Position numbers and translations under genes: made by a program
Source of the DNA: Archangiaceae bacterium
GTDB taxonomy: Bacteria > Myxococcota > Myxococcia > Myxococcales > Myxococcaceae
Reading direction: 5' to 3'
Length of the DNA stretch: 8,594 bases
Assembly (NCBI GenBank): GCA_023248915.1
Contig: JAHFDQ010000248.1
Location: 1 to 8,594 of the forward strand
Notes under the pieces: generated by a model
What the model saw: only the letters and a program-made list of their open reading frames with translations
Database searches by the model: none
What the model was told of the DNA's origin: nothing
Shown here: one piece after another, positions 5,970-8,594 of the stretch
Layout: every line of letters starts with the position of its first letter
Numbering within the stretch: the first letter of the stretch is position 1

Positions 5970-7553
5970 CTACTGGATGAGCGGCTTGGCCTCTTGCATC
6001 CACTGCTTCGCCATCGGGCGCTGGCCGGCGGCGATCAGCCGCTTGTTCACGTCTTCGAGGATGCCGTTCAGCCTCTCGCGGGGCGCCTGCTGAGTCTTCA
6101 GCTTGGTGAGCGCGAAGGCGTAGTTCTGGCAGCCGACGTCGTAGACCTTCTTGGCGAACATCGTGTCGCCCATGGTGAGGTAGGCGTCCGGCAGCGAGCC
6201 TGAACCGTCGGCGGGGGTGATGGGGGTCAGCACCTCGATGGCCTTGTCGTAGTCTTTCTTGGCGAAGAAGACCGAGCCCTTGGCGTAGTGGGCCTTGATG
6301 AGGTTGACGTTCTCGGCGGCCACGGCCTTGTCGTAGGCGACCATCGCGTCGTCGAGCTTGTCCATCGCCTTCAAGATGTCGCCCTTGATCAGCCAGTACC
6401 GGTCATCGCGGTCGAGCGCGGCGATCGCCTTTCCATCGACGGTAGGCAGCTTCACGTCGCGGAACGCGTTCTCGTAGTTGCCCAGCACCGCCAGCGCCAC
6501 GTCGGAAGCGCCCAGCGCCTGAAGCTGCTGCGCGGCGTCGAAGTAGAAGAACGGCGCCGTCTTCCGCTTGGCGATGGCGGCGTTGAAGGCGTCGGCCGTT
6601 CCGGCATCTTTCTTGGCGGCCAGGGCGTGGGCCTTGGCGAACAGGGCAAAGTACTCTTCCGGGTTCTTGGACAGCGCCTCGTTTGCCGCGGCCAGGGCGT
6701 CGTCGGGGCGGCCCTCGAAGGTGGCCAACTCGGCCTTGACCGTCAGCGCCCGGGCGAGGAGGCCCGGCGACAGCTCGGCCTCGCGCCCGAGGATCTCGGC
6801 CAGCGTGTCCGCGGCTTCTTTCACCCGGTCCTTCTTGTAGATGGCGGCGAGCGAGCGCCCGAGCCGGGCCTGGAAGTGATCTGGGTTGGCCGAGATCGCC
6901 TTCGAGAAGGCGTCGAAGGCGTGGAGGAACTGGCCCTCTTCGATGAGCGCTTCGCCGTAGCCGGTCGAGAATCGCGGGTCTTTCCATGCCTTGTCCATCG
7001 CCTGCGAGAAGCCCTGCTTGGCGACGCCCAGTTCTCCCATCGCCTGGTGCGAGCGGGCGAGCACGTACCAGAGCCGCGCGCTCGAGGCGCCGCGCTTGCG
7101 CAGGTCTTCGATGAAGGTGGTCGCTTCCCGCGGCCGGCCGTCGATGATGAAGAGCATCGCGCGGGTGCCGAACCGCTCTTCGACGCGCGACTTCTCCTCT
7201 TCGCTCTTCGAGAGCGAGTCCCGGGCCTTGGCCTCTTCGCCGGGCAGCCGGTGAATCATCCACCGTTCCATGTGCAGGTCGGACGCGACGGCGAGGGCGT
7301 CGGGCTGGCTCGAGTCGATTCTGAACACGCCCTCGAGAATGGCGAGCGCCTTCTCGAGGTCTTTGGGGTTGTCGCGCAGCGCGGCCTGCCGCGTTTCCTT
7401 CATCAGGTCGGCGATGTCCTTACGCCGCTGGCCGCGTTGGATGTAGAAGAAGACCGCTCCTGCGAGCAGGACGGCGACGACGAGAATCTGGAGGGACGCC
7501 GACTTGAAACTTTCGGGCTTCTTCCAGTCCTGCTTCCTATCCTCGACCGCCAT
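5970..7553 (-). CDS. Membrane-anchored tetratricopeptide repeat protein
   Basis: 527 residues from the ATG at 7553, chosen because GGAGG lies 6 nt upstream; an in-frame ATG at 7592 would add 13 residues (MFEKTGTKGRRHS) and lacks such a site. Residues 20-38 (SLQILVVAVLLAGAVFFYI) form one hydrophobic segment, flanked by KK and Lys17 on one side and RGQRRK on the other, so topology is ambiguous; no signal-peptidase or lipobox pattern is clear. The rest is helical with TPR-type units near 60-92, 163-194, 197-225, 229-256, 269-298, 386-413, 420-446 and 457-485, for example QFLHAFDAFSKAISANPD, KLDDAMVAYDKAVAAEN and DYDKAIEVLTPI. TPR arrays are protein-interaction scaffolds, so it probably acts at the cell envelope as an assembly or adaptor factor. 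It converges on the FHA/cNMP-fold pair and has its own promoter candidate. I cannot assign it to a named system. Confidence 0.9.
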   Translation of the reverse strand: MAVEDRKQDWKKPESFKSASLQILVVAVLLAGAVFFYIQRGQRRKDIADLMKETRQAALRDNPKDLEKALAILEGVFRIDSSQPDALAVASDLHMERWMIHRLPGEEAKARDSLSKSEEEKSRVEERFGTRAMLFIIDGRPREATTFIEDLRKRGASSARLWYVLARSHQAMGELGVAKQGFSQAMDKAWKDPRFSTGYGEALIEEGQFLHAFDAFSKAISANPDHFQARLGRSLAAIYKKDRVKEAADTLAEILGREAELSPGLLARALTVKAELATFEGRPDDALAAANEALSKNPEEYFALFAKAHALAAKKDAGTADAFNAAIAKRKTAPFFYFDAAQQLQALGASDVALAVLGNYENAFRDVKLPTVDGKAIAALDRDDRYWLIKGDILKAMDKLDDAMVAYDKAVAAENVNLIKAHYAKGSVFFAKKDYDKAIEVLTPITPADGSGSLPDAYLTMGDTMFAKKVYDVGCQNYAFALTKLKTQQAPRERLNGILEDVNKRLIAAGQRPMAKQWMQEAKPLIQ

Positions 7554-7559
7554 CGAATG

Positions 7560-7564
7560 CCTCC
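7560..7564 (-). promoter_or_regulatory. Shine-Dalgarno sequence of the TPR gene
   Basis: Minus-strand GGAGG with 6 nt to the ATG at 7553. It decides the start in favour of 7553 (MAVEDRKQ) over the in-frame ATG at 7592. Confidence 0.75.
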
Positions 7565-7583
7565 GACCCTTGGTGCCGGTTTT

Positions 7584-7600
7584 CTCGAACAAGCTCGAAC
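7584..7600. repeat. Two direct CTCGAAC repeats, 10 bp apart
   Basis: CTCGAAC occurs at 7584-7590 and 7594-7600. The 10-bp period puts both copies on the same face of the helix. They lie in the predicted leader of the TPR gene, downstream of its promoter candidate, where a bound protein could block transcription. TCGA-containing words are common in this DNA, so chance is quite possible. Confidence 0.35.
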
Positions 7601-7627
7601 GCTTACGCCGGCCTGTAGGGGCGCGTC

Positions 7628-7657
7628 GGTATAGCGTCGCGGTCGAAGGGCTGTCAA
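7628..7657 (-). promoter_or_regulatory. Sigma70-like promoter of the TPR gene
   Basis: On the minus strand a perfect TTGACA (7657-7652) is followed after 18 nt by TATACC (7633-7628, 4/6 match). Transcription would start near 7621, leaving a leader of about 68 nt before the ATG at 7553. This is the best promoter candidate in the window. The same bases read on the plus strand give TATAGC (7630-7635), a possible -10 for the divergent kinase gene with a start near 7642. Confidence 0.55.
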
Positions 7658-7673
7658 CGAACGCGTGACGCCC

Positions 7674-7680
7674 GAGGAGG
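7674..7680 (+). promoter_or_regulatory. Shine-Dalgarno sequence of the kinase gene
   Basis: GAGGAGG with 7 nt to the ATG at 7688. It is a strong site and fixes the kinase start (MAVYTQLTDADF). Confidence 0.8.
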
Positions 7681-7687
7681 CTCGACG

Positions 7688-8594
7688 ATGGCCGTCTACA
7701 CCCAGCTCACCGACGCTGACTTCGCGGAAACCGCCAGGGCCTTCGGCCTCGGGCCGGTCGTCGACTTCCGCTTCGTGCCCGAGGGGTCGATCAACACCAA
7801 CGCCTGGCTGACGTCTGCCCGGGGACGGCACTTCGTTCGCCACACCACCGTACGCAGCCAGGCCGACCTCGACTTCGAAGCGGCCCTGCTGGGGCACCTC
7901 GCGGAAGGCCGTTTCCCGGCGCCGACGCTGGTGCGCACGACCGAGGGCGCCCCGAGCTACGCCCTGGCCGGCGGGCGGGTGAGCGTCTTTCTGCCGCTGG
8001 CGGGTGACGAGCTGACCCGGGGCCAGCTCTCGTCGGACCACGCCGAGCGGCTGGGGGCCGAGCTCGGCAAGCTGCACCGGCTGACCAACAGCTTCGGAGG
8101 TGAGCGCCCGAACCCGTACGGGCTGCCCGTGGTGGAAGCGTGGGTGCAGGGCCTCATCGGGAGCGCCGACGCGGCGGCGCGGGACGCCGCGGCCGAGCTG
8201 ACCCGGGCGCTGGGCCGAGTAGGGGAGCGCGCGCTGGCGCTGTTGCCCAGGGGCATCATGCACGCCGACCTCTTCATGGACAACGTGAAGTGGCTCGGCG
8301 ACCGCGTCTCGGCCTTCTTCGACTTCGAGATGGCGTGCCGCGACGCCTACGTGCTCGACGTGGCGATCACGCTGAACGCCTGGTGCTTCGACCGCGACCG
8401 GGGCGGCTACCAGTGGGACCTGGCCCGGGCCCTGGTGCGCGGCTACCGGGCCGAGCGCCCGCTCGGCGACCGCGAGCGCCAGGCGCTGTTCTCGGAAGCG
8501 ATCTTCGGCGCCATTCGCTACACCGCCAGCCGGATTCGCGACTTCCACCTGTCGCCCCTGCCCGCCGGCCGGCTGGCGAAGAAGGACTTCACCA
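7688..8594 (+). CDS. thrB: ThrB-type homoserine kinase-like phosphotransferase (C-terminus beyond the window)
   Basis: 302 codons are open from the ATG at 7688 to the right edge; relatives are about 315-330 residues, so only a short tail is missing. The protein belongs to the APH/choline-kinase fold family. The N-terminus MAVYTQLTDADF matches the start typical of the ThrB homoserine kinases of this fold (MAVYTxxSDEDL). PEGSINTNAWL (31-41) is the nucleotide-loop region and E64 the likely helix-C Glu. The catalytic loop is H192-A-D194-LFMDN199, and the metal-binding D212-F-E is followed by a LDVAITLNAWCF block (about 223-234), again typical of this homoserine kinase group. Known role: ATP-dependent phosphorylation of L-homoserine to O-phosphohomoserine in threonine biosynthesis. 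The nucleotide loop and the FVRH stretch at 49-52 diverge from textbook ThrB, so another small-molecule kinase of the same family (COG2334-like) is possible. No other threonine genes are visible. It is divergent from the TPR gene. Confidence 0.8.
   Translation, partial: MAVYTQLTDADFAETARAFGLGPVVDFRFVPEGSINTNAWLTSARGRHFVRHTTVRSQADLDFEAALLGHLAEGRFPAPTLVRTTEGAPSYALAGGRVSVFLPLAGDELTRGQLSSDHAERLGAELGKLHRLTNSFGGERPNPYGLPVVEAWVQGLIGSADAAARDAAAELTRALGRVGERALALLPRGIMHADLFMDNVKWLGDRVSAFFDFEMACRDAYVLDVAITLNAWCFDRDRGGYQWDLARALVRGYRAERPLGDRERQALFSEAIFGAIRYTASRIRDFHLSPLPAGRLAKKDFT

Noticed and set aside
6288..7634. 448-codon plus-strand frame opposite the TPR gene
   Set aside because: Antisense shadow; the minus strand has repeated TPR consensus and a Shine-Dalgarno sequence.
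7403..8548. 381-codon minus-strand frame across the kinase and the 7554-7687 spacer
   Set aside because: The kinase motifs (HADLFMDN, DFE) are on the plus strand over the same bases, and the frame runs straight through the promoter region.

Overview
The window is GC-rich (G/C in most third positions, with long spurious antisense frames) and gene-dense, with no RNA gene, mobile element or CRISPR array. The gene set (an FHA/TPR membrane protein, a double cyclic-nucleotide-fold protein, other TPR proteins, a tandem TldD/TldE pair) and the base composition suggest a Myxococcota-type (deltaproteobacterial) chromosome. This is an inference from style, not a phylogenetic placement.

Layout. (1) 1-1977, minus strand: tldD followed by a TldE/PmbA-type partner cut by the left edge, overlapping by ATGA. 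They form a metalloprotease pair. (2) 2039-5938, plus strand: a two-gene unit. The first gene encodes an 847-residue protein with a disordered acidic N-terminus, an FHA phosphothreonine-binding domain, one membrane segment and a TPR-like tail. The second encodes a 441-residue protein with TPR-like helices and two cNMP-binding-fold domains. (3) 5970-7553, minus strand and convergent: a 527-residue membrane-anchored TPR protein. (4) 7688 to the right edge, plus strand: a ThrB-type homoserine kinase-like phosphotransferase, truncated by the window.

The part most worth a second look is the FHA/cNMP-fold pair. It puts a phosphothreonine reader and a degenerate nucleotide-sensor fold in one apparent operon, in the same reading frame and separated by a single TGA and 30 nt. 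Both cNMP folds lack the arginine that normally contacts the cyclic phosphate. The FHA protein carries a repeated AETQAG-type linear motif on both sides of its FHA domain. These point to a signalling or scaffold module at the inner membrane that I cannot match to a named system. TldD/TldE and the kinase look like ordinary housekeeping neighbours.

The intergenic stretches are all short (under 140 bases). Two genes (5970-7553 and 7688 onward) have clear Shine-Dalgarno sequences. The starts at 1977, 2039 and 4613 do not, and each has a -10-like hexamer 6 to 12 nt upstream of the ATG, which suggests leaderless or near-leaderless transcripts.
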